From assembly GCA_009760885.1 (NCBI GenBank), contig CM019710.1, positions 4,751,686-4,815,685 on the forward strand: a stretch of 64,000 nucleotides of DNA, read 5' to 3'. Positions 11,206 through 22,740 of this stretch are shown one piece after another. Source of the stretch: Achatina immaculata. Taxonomy: Eukaryota; Mollusca; Gastropoda; Stylommatophora; Achatinidae. The translations under genes were made by a program, and so were the position numbers. Under the pieces are notes generated by a model. That model saw nothing but the letters and a program-made list of their open reading frames with translations. It ran no database searches and had not been told where the DNA came from. How positions within the stretch are numbered: position 1 is the first letter of the stretch; each line of letters starts with the position of its first letter.

Positions 11206-12439
11206 CAGCAATAATCAAAGTATCCCCGTCACAACACTCGCTCCTTGTCATATATATTTGTTATATCCCTCCGTCAAATCTGGAGACAGACAAAAGTCCA
11301 GTTATTAGCGGGACAGACCTGGGCGTCATATCCTGTATAAGTTTCCGTTACCGACATGTCCTGTGTGTGTGCACACTGCTATCATCCACTGCATACCGAC
11401 ATGACAAGGAAAGTACGGTAAATCCTAGATTTAAAGGGGCCACCAACATAACGGATTTCGGATTTAACGGATAAGACATTTTTTTTTAAAAAATCTTAAA
11501 CACATCATTGTCTTCATCATATGGCACTTCTTCTGCCCTCATTCGATACGGCGATTGTACTTCAACACCTCCACCACCATCTGCTAGCTGCGAAGACAGA
11601 ACAACAACAACAACAACAGGCAAACATCCTCCGTCTTCGAGGGTATACCCTTTCCACGAACATCCGTCCTAACGTTAATGTTCCTACACCGCGCTCGGCA
11701 TGTCACAGCCACTTTCAACTCCACCAGACCGCGATGGTCTGATGGAACATGCCCGTGTTTACTACTGCTGCTAGACCAGGAGAAGACGAGGTATCTTAAA
11801 GAAAAAGAAAAAAACACACACATTTCCTTTACATCGCCGTTGCAGTACTTTCAACGCTTGGTCGCTCTTTCGTGGAATGTTCTACTTAAGAAATATGAAC
11901 TTGGCTGGTGTTTGCTATAGAGGTGGCCTTCTTTTGTGGTATTTTGTTTTTTTACTCTTTGCATCTCCCCCTCCCCCCAAACCCCTCCTTTCCACACAGG
12001 GAGAACTGTAATGAACTGGAAAAGAAAGACTGTCTAGCAAATCTTCCCTTCATTCCTTCATCTGTCTCTCTACCGCAAAACAGTCAACATGTACCTAACA
12101 ATAACACAATATAAACTAAAGGACTAAACCGCATCACGCTGAACCTCTCTTCTCCCACACATTCCACGGTATAACAAAATAAACGGAATAAACATGGAGA
12201 AGAAGAAGAAGAGAGAAAATGAACCTGCCGTCTAAGTTTCTGGAAACCTCAAATACAAGAGCATTCCCTTTTTCAGCTACTGGCCAACTCCAATATATAT
12301 ATATATAAGTGCACGAGTCTTTCAATACAACGTGCTTCGATAGACAGCGGACCTGGATACAGCGAGGACGACAGTATGTGGACTCCAAATGATCATCCTG
12401 CCATCTCATATTCTGCTGACACTTCCATACACTTTAGCT
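11206..12439. other. No recognisable feature
   Basis: About 1.2 kb of mostly unique sequence, with a poly-T/A patch near 11479 and a short TA run at 12296-12306. Open frames are short and mutually overlapping. None shows a domain or splice pattern. Confidence 0.5.
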
Positions 12440-13870
12440 GTGATTACAGACTTGCATCCTCGCACTCCGGGCATTCCCATACGTCCTCCGCCTTCCGTTC
12501 CAAAATCCACTGAAGCTGTCGCCTTCTGATGGAGCCAGTCACACACTGGTTGTCGGTAACACGGGCTAAACAACTTCTTTCGGAAAAAAACGCCCACTCC
12601 CCCCCCCCACATTCGATCCTGATCTGATTGTTGTCATTCAACTGGATGCCGTCCTCCATACGTAGCCTATCCAAGGTGGCTCTTAAAATGTCCTCCTTGT
12701 CCATCCTTATAGTGCCCTGAATTGATGCCATGGCTGCCAGGTTGTCCGCTCTCTCACTGCCTTCGACTCCCCCATGACCCGGGCAGTACCTCCAGGTCAA
12801 ACTGGATAACCGAGAGCCCTCTAGAAACTGTGGAAAAAACGTCTCTTGATTCTCTGTTAACATGTTTTCTGAGTCTGTTACAATGACCCCATGCGAGTCG
12901 CCCTGCTCACCTACCAGGAAATTGTTTCTGATGTTGTCTGCACCTCTATTCTCGTGCTCGAAGTGGTAGTTGCTTAGGCTCAAGGTTTACTCGCAACCGG
13001 TTTGACGCTACTGTAGACAATAAATGCCACCCACTCTTTGGTCCTCGTGCTGCCGACCCGTCTGGGAGGATCACGGGGTCACGTGGTTTGGAGTGATGCT
13101 GAATCTTTCCCTGCACCCGGACTTCTGTTTTACCTTGAGCCCAGTCTCGGCATTCACAGCCAAGCTGGATCACGACCTTCATTATATTCTGCATATCTGA
13201 CCCTTTAGTCCATTCCAGTTCTAAAGGGAATCTTCTCTGGGTCACAAACTGCTGACAGTGTCTCTTCTGTCTCCGCCACCCACTATGTCCCTCGCTTGAT
13301 ATGTCTGCTCTTTGCTGAGTTCACATCTGCTAAGAGGGGGTGGTCTGCCGTGCCAGCAATCCTGAGGTAAGTCTTCACTTGCGCATATTTATTCTTTACT
13401 TTCAGGTTTCATGCTGGGCACATCGAACAAGAAGCGCATAGCTATGATCGAAGTATCCCTGGTGCACCCAAGAACAGCTCTCATGGCCTCATTTTGGATT
13501 CTGTCCAGCCTGACCATCTGCATCATGGACAAAGTCAGAAGGCCGAGGCCATACTCAACCACCAACATCACCAACGCCCAGATCAGCAGGAAGAGTGTCT
13601 GCTGTGGCAGTCCAGCACCTGCCATGGGTTTCACTGCACTGATCCCTTGCTTTGCTTTCTGAATAACCTCGTCCACATGGTGATTGAAAGATAGCGTCCT
13701 GTCGAACACAATCCCAAGGTATTTAAAAAATTGTTCGTTCTGGTATATTCGCCGTTCCGCTGTACTGCCGGAAAGGTAGTCTTCGCAGATCTGTTATATA
13801 ATGAGCACAACAGGATTTTTGGTGGGGTTTATCACAGCGTAATTGTCCTTACAATAGCGCGGTCTCAAGT
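12440..13870 (-). mobile_element. L-RNH: LINE 3' half with RT C-terminus and RNase H
   Basis: Minus-strand order: KYLGIVFDRTLSFNHHVDEV (post-RT region, about 13730-13660), VEYGLGLLTL, IQNEAMRAVLGCTRDT, then an RNase H domain with PDGSA (first Asp, near 13060), IVTDSENML (second Asp, near 12880) and CPGHGGVEGSERADNLA (near 12780-12730), then a Cys-rich end WECPECED. RNase H-bearing LINEs of the I-like group have this order (family knowledge). Stops and frameshifts between 13380 and 12985 show it is inactive. Confidence 0.82.
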
Positions 13871-13904
13871 ACAATACGGTTTTTTTTTTTCAGGACCTTA
13901 AAAT

Positions 13905-14100
13905 TGTTAGAAGAACTATGCGATGGACGCTATGAAAGATCTCCAACAGTGTTGCTAGAAGATCCATGTGATGGACGCCCTGAAAGATACCCAAAACTTT
14001 TGACTAGTGTAATGAACACCCTTGAAAGATTCCCCCACAGTGCTGCTTCAATATCCATGCGAGGGGCGCTCTGAAAGACTCAAACACCGTCTCTGCAGGA
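13905..14100. repeat. Degenerate ~57-65-bp tandem repeat
   Basis: Three to four diverged units containing ccatgngatggacgcncntg and gaaaga. It lies between two LINE remnants. Unit boundaries are approximate. Confidence 0.55.
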
Positions 14101-14271
14101 GCAATGCTTCTGGTACTTATGAGCAAAGAGAGGCACCTAACAAGGAAAATCAACAGATCAAACTGCTATCGGTGAGATAAATAACATGAGCAACATACAA
14201 AAGACTGACTGAAAAAGCGTGAGATATTCTGTCATTCCGGGACGCTGAATATGACAACTAAAAAACCTAAA

Positions 14272-14500
14272 GCAACTCACTACCAAAAATAGCACTAAGA
14301 TGGACACCACAGGGGAGCAGAAGTAAGGGTAGACCAAAAGAGACATGGAGAAGAACAACTGAGAGGATGTTGAGCAATAGAGGGCTCACCTGGGCAAGAG
14401 CAGAAAAAAAGGCGAAAGACAGGCATTTGTGGAAAACCCTTGCGGAAGCCCCATGTGCCCTGGGCACTTAAGGTTCAGAGAGAGAGCGAGATCTGAGAGA
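14272..14500 (+). mobile_element. L-C LINE 3' end, plus copy
   Basis: Reads SLPKIALRWT with frame breaks, then GRPKETWRRTTERMLSN, GLTWARA and WKTLAEAPCALGT, the C-terminal tail of an RTE-like LINE. It ends in a gaga-rich tail. It is about 90% alike by eye to the inverted copy at 14668-14891 and shares its 5' truncation point (caactcactacc). Confidence 0.75.
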
Positions 14501-14656
14501 GAGCGAGAGAGGGAAAGAATGGAGAGAGAGGGGCTAAGAAAAAGATGGTCTAAAATAAAAGGCATTCCGTGGAGTCATCCCTGGGTAGGGACTAGAAGAC
14601 GGAGGCCAAGGCTTAAAGAAGGTTATAGACACCCACTCACGGAGAACGACAGTGAC

Positions 14657-14902
14657 CAGTCCAGCATCTCTCTCTCTCTCTCTCTGAACCTTAAGTGCCC
14701 AGGGCACATGAGGCTTCCGCAAAGGTTTTCCACAAACGCCTGTCCTTCGCCTTTTTTTTCTCCTCTTGCCCAGGTGAGCCCTCTATTGCTCAACATCCTT
14801 TCTGTTGTTCTTCTCCATGTCTCTTTTGGTCTACCCTTACTTCTCTTCCCCTGTGCTGTCCATCTTAGTGCTATTTTTGGTAGTGAGTTGTCAGTCCAGC
14901 AT
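14657..14902 (-). mobile_element. L-C LINE 3' end, minus copy with TSD
   Basis: The insert 14668-14891 is flanked by an exact 11-bp duplication, cagtccagcat (14657-14667 and 14892-14902). The minus-strand tail is an AG repeat (ctctct at 14668-14684), and coding reads ALRWTAQGKRSKGRPKETWR. It forms a tail-to-tail inverted repeat with the plus copy. Confidence 0.85.
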
Positions 14903-16069
14903 GCGCAATGGAAAGTACCGGAAACTCCCGCTGTAAAAATGGGTCGGTGTTGACAAACCGGAAACAGAAACCGGATATTTTTGTTAAGACTCGGTGTTGA
15001 ATGTTGTTTGAAAAAAAAAACAACAACAACAACAGAAAACACTTGAGAACTGAGAGTAGCCAGTCCTTTTCCCCAGTAACCGCTCCTTGGAGGCTTGACG
15101 TTGGGTGTGAACTTGAGATTCCGTTGCCAACTTAAAGAGGCTGGACGGCGGGCCGAAGACATGGTGTACACATTGGCTGCTTATTTCATGTTTACTATTA
15201 ATCTTTTGTTTACATATATAATACAGATATTTTTTTCTTCAGACAGACCGGCACCGAGGTCAGCCTAGCCTAGCAATAAAAACCAGGTAGCTGGGGTTTC
15301 CCTAGGAAAACAAAGGTAGCGAGGACAGGTGCTGGCATCCCTTTCTCAAATACTGCAGTAGCCCTAGAAATGTGAAGGCACTAACAATTCACGCTCCCTC
15401 CCCCGCCCCCATGGCAGGCAAATGCTACGAGACATAGCCTGCTATTTATATGTACATAACTCTGGTACTAAACTGCTCCTAAACGACTGCGTTAGTTGAC
15501 TGATGGATGTTAAGACAGGGCCTGCACATTCAGTTCTTCAGCATTTATAAAAATAAAGTTCGTTCTCTCTCCCCCCCCCCCTCCCTTTAAAAAAAAAGTA
15601 AATGAGCATCAGAATTGTTGCCACACAGGATGAATGCTGAAAGATGCAGTGCTAAGACAGCCATGTCAGAGGACGACGGCCTAGGACAAATCTCCCGATG
15701 AACTGCTGACATCTCTCTGCCCTCCTCCTTCTCTTAAACACGTAGATAAGCGTCAAGTATGTTAATATGGAGAAAAAGAGTGTAAAGCTGATAGAAAAAA
15801 AAGACAAAAATCAAAGAATATGATCTATCTATAAAGAAGAACAAGCACATGCCTATCGCCGATGATGGTGATGACAATGACGACGATTATCAACAGCAAT
15901 AAGAAGATCAAGCTTCTCAGATTATGAGACGCCTATACCCATGTGATCCCTGAACCCCAGATTTAGGACTGTAACGGACCCTCTACGTGACTCGCCAGTG
16001 AGAAACACTGACACACAGCTGCAGTGGATTACATGACATTACACGATAACAGGAGAAAGAGAAAAGATG
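14903..16069. other. No recognisable feature
   Basis: About 1.2 kb of unique, AT-moderate sequence with short poly-A/poly-C patches (15008-15036, 15570-15597). No domain-bearing frame, tRNA-like fold or transposon end recognised. Confidence 0.5.
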
Positions 16070-16571
16070 AGTCTAAACTGACCTTATCTTATATCTTATA
16101 TCTTATATCCTTCCCGTGCCGTTAAACGTCACATAGGGCTCGCAAAGCAGTTCGCCAATTTTTCCTGTCTTCGGCGAGTCTTTCAACATCATCAAAGGAT
16201 TTTATGCCTGTTAACTTGGCCTCTCTTAATAATGTCCTCTTCAGAGTTTCACGCGGTCTGCCTCTTTTTCTTCGGCCTGTTGTGTTCCACTAGATAGCCT
16301 GTTTTGGGATTCTCTGATCATTTCTTCTCATCAAGTGACCAACATATGTCCATCTCCTTGTCCTGATCACCCGTGAGACTGGTTGTTGTTCAGTCATCTG
16401 TCTTATCTCTGCATTGTTCTTGAATTCATTCCACTTGATGCCGAGTATTTTCCTTAGGCATTTGTTTTCAAAAGAGTCTAATTTCTTGTCTATTTCTTTA
16501 GTTGTTTTCCAGCTTTCGCATGCATAAATGAGGGTGGATATTACATTTGAATTGAATAGTCTAAACTGACC
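16070..16571 (-). mobile_element. L-A LINE 3' end with 14-bp TSD
   Basis: The insert 16084-16557 is flanked by an exact agtctaaactgacc duplication (16070-16083 and 16558-16571). On the minus strand it encodes the RTE-like C-terminus (HVGHLMRRN, KRGRPRETLKRTLLREAK, VERLAED) and ends in a TATAAGA-type tail (plus-strand ttatatcttatatc). It is 5'-truncated to about 470 bp. The clean TSD suggests a fairly recent insertion. Confidence 0.93.
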
Positions 16572-16785
16572 AGGCTAGTAGAATTGAAGACAGTGGCTAT
16601 CGTCACTTCTTCCTTTCCACGAGATCACTGCATGCATTCCTCGAGATTCTCCCTGGCGCTACAGAGTCCGGGCACCGTCCGCACTCAAATCCTTATTCAA
16701 ACATGGGGATCGGGGCCCGTAGCTCTGGGTTTGTCTTGGAGTTCACTGATGATAACGATTCAATATGCGTAGTCCTCAAACCTTT
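16572..16785. other. No recognisable feature
   Basis: Unique sequence between the L-A insertion and the hAT-like tandem array. Confidence 0.45.
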
Positions 16786-17100
16786 TCCAGACTGCCGTCC
16801 CCTATTCTTCCTTTCGACCAGTGGCTCCAATTTTTTTTTTTTCCACATTTTCCTATTCTCCCTTTAGGCCACTGGTTCCAAAATTTTTACAAACTGCTGT
16901 CCTCTATACTCCCTTTAGAGTAGTAGTTTCAAATTTTTTTCAGACTCCTGTCCCCTATTCCCGCATTAAACAAGTGGTTCCCAAAATTTTCAAGACTGGC
17001 TTTCCCTATTTTCCCTTTAAACCAGTGGTTTCAAAACATTTTCCAGACTGCCGCCCCATATTCTCCCTTTAGCCAGCCCAGTGGTCCCCAAACTTTTTCG
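16786..17100. repeat. Degenerate ~50-bp tandem array of a hAT-terminus-like unit
   Basis: Six diverged units start near 16788, 16841, 16890, 16940, 16993 and 17043. The consensus is ccagactgccgtcccctatt, ctcccttt, then ccagtggttcccaaaatttt. The last part matches the end of hAT elements, so the unit appears to be a hAT terminus amplified in tandem. Confidence 0.8.
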
Positions 17101-17229
17101 TATTGCCGTTACATAGTTTTCCAATCAACATCCCTAACACCCCCCCCCCCCTCTTCTCCTCTTCAATCCCCTCAAAAAATTGTTTTCGCTCAGCTGATTC
17201 TGATGTCTCTCTAGCAACCACTGCTTAGA

Positions 17230-17449
17230 CCAGTGGTTCTCAACCTGTGTTCCGCCGTAGGCATTAACTGACAGTTCGCGGTTGTGTTACCGATCTGGTT
17301 TTAAGCGCTAGATATTCTATAAAATAAAAAAAAAGCGTTTATGGCACTATAATATTACTTGTAAGATCGTGACCCGCAACTTACTGATAAATGGAAAAGC
17401 CGGTCTCGAGTGTAAAAAAAAAAAAAAAAGGCTGGGAACCATTGCTTTT
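17230..17449. mobile_element. hAT-type MITE
   Basis: Left end ccagtggttctcaacctgtg and right end ggctgggaaccattg are imperfect inverted repeats, a classic non-autonomous hAT arrangement of about 220 bp. The interior is AT-rich with poly-A at 17414-17429. TSDs are not clear. Confidence 0.7.
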
Positions 17450-17815
17450 GAGAAAGAATACGTTAGTGGATGTGGACTTCAATGCAGAGATCTAGGTAAT
17501 ATCAGATATTTCAATCCGGCGAAATCACAGACATGACTGAATACGCGTGCAATCATCCGTGAAATACATTTTTTTTTGTTTGTTTGTTTGGTGGTGCCTT
17601 CTGAAAACCTTGTACGTTCTTTTCTATGGACGGCGGTGGCTTTTTTGTTTCTTCCTAACCTCTCCCCATAGAGACGGCGACGTAGAGTACATTTCAAGCA
17701 TAAAGTAACATATGCACACACACGCACGACCACCTGTCCACGGAGAAATACGCTGAACCACAAATATTTCAGTCACACACACACACACAAATACACTGAA
17801 CCACAAATATTCTAG

Positions 17816-17860
<45 letters not shown>

Positions 17861-18049
17861 CAACAGGCAGAACGAAAATGCAACCACAAACAAACGCGGT
17901 TGGTTTACTGCTAATGAAAATCGTGGAGAAGACGGGTGTGCGACTTTGTTCAAGTGATAGAATGTTGTACGTACAGGCCCGGCTTCCCAGACGAAGCTGC
18001 ATGGCGGGAAGTCCGGGTGAAGGGAGCTGAGTGGAGATGCGCTATTAGA
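17450..18049. other. Unique sequence with (AC)n at 17777-17863
   Basis: An AC microsatellite in two blocks (17777-17790 and 17830-17856) sits in otherwise unique DNA. Open frames across it are low complexity. Confidence 0.6.
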
Positions 18050-18440
18050 ACTTCCTTCTTCTTCCTCCTCTCTCCTTCCCTGGAACTGTCACCTGGTACT
18101 CTCTGCCGGCCACGTGGTGGACATGTTAAGACACAGCATCCTATCGGATTGGGAGCGGATTACGGCGGTTGTTATTTTTTTTTTCAGCCCTTGAATGGAG
18201 CTAAAAAAGCAGCGGGGGTTGGGGGTTCTTCTTTGGCGGACCCCACTGCCGTGGGGATTATGGCGATCACTGCCCCGTTAGCCTGGCTATGTCTGTGCAC
18301 TGGGGGGTACCGACGGAGGGGTTGACCAGCTATGCTTCGCCAATCTTTATGCCAACATGGTCAGCTATGGGTTGCTGACCGCCAAATCGGATAGCGTCTT
18401 CGTTCCCTGGGTACCATTTACGACTGAATCAAAGTGATGG
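18050..18440 (+). repeat. Interspersed repeat X, copy 1
   Basis: Shares ordered blocks with copies at 35.2, 39.5 and 59.5 kb: ccctggaac, agacacagcatc, a gctaaaaa block, tcttctttggcgg(a/c)tcc, atggcgatc.ctgccccgtt, gggggtaccgac and gtcagctatgggt. Coding use is doubtful because frames differ between copies. The class is unknown. Confidence 0.75.
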
Positions 18441-18529
18441 GATAGGAATCAAGTTTCTGTGGAGTTCTTTGTACAAACTGGAAGCAGAACATTAAATAAA
18501 ATAAAATTATATCACCAGCAACTCATGTT

Positions 18530-18915
18530 TTTTCTACTCTTCTTCTCGTCATTTTGTATTCTCCTTTTCTTCTTTTTTCCTTCTTCCCTTCATCATTATT
18601 ATTAATATTCTAATTCATTTTCTATTTTCATTTTTTCTTCTCACTCTCCTCCTCCTCCTTCACTGTTCTCCTATTCCTCCCTTCTTTTCTTTATTTTTTC
18701 CTTTCTCACTTGGCTTCTTTTTTCCCCCTTCTTCCTCCTCCTTTTTTCTCCTCCTCTTGTCTTCTTTTTTCCTCCTTTTTTTTCTTTTTTTTTCAACACC
18801 CCCTCCCCACCCGTTCATTCTTCTCTTCCTCCTCCACCATCTCATTTCTTCATTTTCTTCTCCCTTCTTATTCCTCCTCCTAATTTTTCTTCTTTCCCTC
18901 CACTTTCTTCAACTT
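18530..18915. repeat. CT/TTC-rich pyrimidine tract
   Basis: About 385 bases of nearly pure pyrimidine on the plus strand. Open frames on either strand (K/E/R-rich or S/F/L-rich) are compositional. Confidence 0.9.
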
Positions 18916-19054
18916 CGTACAAACAGCAAACCCCTTGATATAATTCAGTGATGATGTAGCTGGACAGCGGGAACAAAAAGGGGGATGCCAGAGTTGAAAG
19001 CAACTTTGTGTACAGACCGACTCAGCATATACTGTTATTTATCACTGAACAGTT

Positions 19055-19625
19055 CCTCGTACATGCTATGAATTTCTCTATCTGTGGGGCGGTCTTTGTA
19101 CATGCTAAGAATTTCTCTATATGAGGGGCGGTCTTTGTACATGCCATGAATTTCTCTATATGAGGGGCGGTCTTTGTACATGCCATGAATTTCTCTATAT
19201 GAGGGGCGGTCTTTGTACATGCTATGAATTTCTCTATATGAGGGGCGGTCTTTGTACATGCCATGAATTTCTCTATATGAGGGGCGGTCTTTGTACATGC
19301 TATGAATTTCTCTATCTGAGGGGCGGTCTTTGTACATGCTATGAATTTCTCTATATGAAGGGCGGTCTTTGTACATGCTATGAATTTCTCTATATGAGGG
19401 GCGGTCTTTGTACATGCTATGAATTTCTCTATATGAGGGGCGGTCTTTGTACATGCTATGAATTTCTCTACCTGAGGAGAGTTCTTTGTACATTCTACGA
19501 ATTTCTCTATCTGAGGAGAATTCTTTGTACATTCTATGAATTTCTCTGAGGAGAATTCTTTGCACATTCTATGAGTTTCTCTACTTTAGGGATGTTCTTT
19601 GTACATGCTATGAATTTCTCTACCT
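19055..19625. repeat. 39-bp minisatellite
   Basis: About 14-15 copies with the core gaatttctctatatgagggg plus cggtctttgtacatgctat. The unit is 13 codons and stop-free in two minus frames and one plus frame, giving open frames of 142-181 codons. The right-hand units are more diverged. There is no splice or start context to support coding. Confidence 0.96.
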
Positions 19626-20159
19626 AACGGGCGTCTTTGAACAAGACATACTGTAGGAAGAGATCAGAACACCAACAGGATTTGCCTGATAACTGTAACA
19701 AACTGGAGATGTCAGAGCATGAGCCAAAAATAATGGAAATCTTTACACCGACTTCAGACCCTCGGCCAGAATTATACAGACAGCTTGTGTGTGTGTGTGT
19801 TTGCTTGCTCGCCAAGATCTCCACTGTCTGAAGCGTGCACGCACTGCAGGTCATGCGTGTTCAACACCTGCTGAACACACAGTTACCCCCGCTGTACACA
19901 CAAGACACCAAGAAAAGGATGCAGATATCTGGCCCAAACATTCCGCAATCACTGTCAACCCAAAGAATGAAAGTGTCAGCAATTTGGGTTGTTGTTTTTT
20001 TTTTTTCCTTTTCTGGGATTTTAATCAACTCCTGAGTTTGGATGTTCCACTTCAAGTGTCTCTGGCTGGATGGCCAAATACATACATCAAGACATCCCGT
20101 AGATTCGTGTCGTATTTGTCATTTTAACACACAATGCACTGCAAAACGAAGCAGGGTTC
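19626..20159. other. No recognisable feature
   Basis: Unique sequence with a short GT run at 19787-19801 and poly-T near 19993-20006. No gene signal. Confidence 0.5.
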
Positions 20160-21035
20160 ATTACAGAACAGTTACACAGAGCTCACTGTAAATCAAAAGC
20201 AAACCAAGACAAACCTGCAACACGCACAATAAAGCAAGCACACAATACAATGTCAACATAGAAAAAACGCAGAATGCTTGAAAGCCAAATATACAACAAA
20301 CTGTGAACTGTAAAGAAAATACACAGCATACCGTGAACCAGTCATGAAACAACACTTAAATAACATCTATGTTCAACACTGCAAAACCAAATAAAGTATT
20401 ATACAACACACCGAAAACTAAATCACCAATTCAAGACTGTAAATCACACGAAACGCACAACACACAGCACACCGCACACACAAAAAAAAACAAATAAGTA
20501 CAACCCAGCAAAACCAAGCGCTGTATACCACACCAAATATGTAACAACAAACCAAACCACCAAAACAAAACGCTGTATACCACACCAAATATGTAACAAC
20601 AAACCAAACCACCAAAACAAAACGCTGTATACCACACCAAATATGTAACAACAAACCAAACCACCAAAACAAAACGCTGTATACCACACCAAATATACAA
20701 CACACTGCAAATCAAACCAAAACCAAACCAGCAAAACAAAATGCTGCTGGTACACTATACCAGATATACAACAACAAACCAAACCAGCAAAACAAAATGC
20801 TGCTGGTACACTATACCAGATATACAACAACAAACCAAACCAGCAAAACAAAATGCTGCTGGTACACTATACCAGATATACAACAACAAACCAAACCAGC
20901 AAAACAAAATGCTGCTGGTACACTATACCAGATATACAACAACAAACCAAACCAGCAAAACAAAATGCTGCTGGTACACTATACCAGATATACAACAACA
21001 AACCAAACCAGCAAAACAAAACGCTTGTACGCCAA
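20160..21035. repeat. Related 52-bp and 56-bp minisatellites
   Basis: 20160-20515 is degenerate caaacca/acacca-rich sequence. 20515-20700 has 3.5 near-identical 52-bp units (acgctgtataccacaccaaa). 20735-21015 has five near-identical 56-bp units (atgctgctggtacactatac). Both units share the caacaacaaaccaaacc end, so one probably derives from the other. Confidence 0.94.
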
Positions 21036-21619
21036 ATCAAACACACACACACACATCACACACACCACGCTGAAAAGCAAACACCAAACATAAAACACTG
21101 CAAACCAACCCGCCCCCCCCCCTTTTTTTTCTCAACTAAACGCGACTCTTCCCCTCCTATAATAACATAACTTGTCTGTCGTCACTACACATCGAGCGAT
21201 CATGCCCAAATGCCACCCAGATACAAGCACGTAGAATTACCAGCCAATGGCTCAAGGTTAAAAAACCAGCTAATTACAGTCAACAATTAAAACAGTTCTT
21301 GGAGATAAGGCATAGCTGTGGCTAGGGTTAAAAAAGAAAGAGAGGACAAGAAGGAGTATTTTTTTTTTAATGAACTGGACAAGAAATAAGCAACAACAAC
21401 AAAAAAAGACGCAGAAAAGCCAGGAGCCGAAATGAAAGAAAGACATAAGATAGATTTAGAAAAAGAAAAAAAAAGAAAAGGCAGAGATGAAAGAGGAAGA
21501 AACAAAAAATAGAACAGAAAGAAACAGGACTGAAAATGATAAGAAAGAAGTAGAAAAGACAGAAGCAGAAAAGATCAAGGGTTCAAAAATCAAACTCCGG
21601 CTTCACTGCATTCAGGACA
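21036..21619. other. A- and purine-rich sequence
   Basis: A short AC run (21042-21066), poly-C/T at 21110-21130, then A/G-rich sequence to about 21590. Compositional frames only. Confidence 0.5.
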
Positions 21620-22525
21620 TATTATGCCCCGTCGCATGCCGCAGTATCCATCTACAAGTATGTTTGCTAACAGTTCCCATCAAGTGTCGGTTCTTTACGA
21701 TGCGTTTTCTGGCACACACAGTTCAGACTCCCTACCTGCGCCCTTAACCTGTCCTAGCTCCAGCAATCGCTTCACAGTTACATTGTTCTTTCCATTCTCG
21801 CTCTTCATTGTCCCCCAGTCTTTCCAATACGACTTTAGCAATGTCCCCCCTTGTCCATTCTCAGCCTGCCATTTTATTTTAGCCTGTCCAGCAAAGTCTA
21901 TCTGTCACATCATTGCCAAGTACTCCCGCATGTCCTGGACAATAAAGCCAGGTTAGGCTCATCACAGGTGACTGGCTTAACAGATGGACCCATTCTCAAT
22001 CTTACGAAGCATACTCAAGTATGACTGTGCATCGGTCACGATGGCGCCATGAACCACATCAAGGGCAATAAGCCATTCCATTGCCGCCGATACAGCCTCG
22101 ATTTCCATTCGCATGCTTGAAGTGGTGACTTGGAAGTCTCCCGAACCCTGTGACACTACTCTTCTATTGCGGCAGACAACAAAACCCCAACCACTTCTGA
22201 ATCACTGAGCCATCTCTAATATATTACCGTGTCGGAAGACTCAGCGTGATGCTCTATGAGATCCTGAAACCAAACTTCACCTGTACCTTGTGTCTAGTCT
22301 CTTCATTCGGAGCCCTTCTGCATAATAACCTTTGTTAGTTGAGGTCGGTCCTGTACCCGTTACCAGTCATCACCTTTAGGCACCTCATCTTGATCACACG
22401 CGCTGACATTATTGTATCCTCAGCCTCAGCCATCCAGGATCTGCCTACTCTGATGCGTCTACTCAGCTCCTTAAGGAGAGGATGGTGCTTCACGGCAGCG
22501 ACCCTGCTGTATGCCTTCACCTAAG
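21620..22525 (-). mobile_element. L-RNH LINE fragment, RNase H region
   Basis: On the minus strand, 22520-22340 gives AVKHHPLLKELSRRIRVGRS. About 22150-21985 gives TTSSMRMEIEAVSAAMEWL (RNase H Glu) and AIVTDAQSYLSMLRKIENG (RNase H Asp). About 21955-21900 gives WLYCPGHAGVLGNDVTDRL. The order matches the element at 12.4-13.9 kb. Frames are broken and part is deleted. Confidence 0.8.
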
Positions 22526-22559
22526 CATGCTTGTGTCTTGACCTCACACTCAGCATATC

Positions 22560-22740
22560 AAGCAGAAAGCAGAAGTAGAAAAAGGGAAAGTAAGAAATAT
22601 AGAAGTAGAAAGAAAAAAGTAAGAAATATAGAAACAGAAAGGAAAAAAGTAAGAAATATTGAAGTAGAAAGGAAAAAAGTAAATACAGAAGCAGAAAGGA
22701 AAGAGTAAGAAATATAGAAGTAGAAAGGAAAAAAAAGTAC
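22560..22740. repeat. ~30-bp minisatellite
   Basis: About six units of aagtaagaaatatagaagta followed by gaaaggaaaa, nearly all purine on the plus strand. Confidence 0.9.

Noticed and set aside
17936..18325. 129-codon open frame on the plus strand
   Set aside because: Falls within repeat X; other copies of X do not keep the frame.
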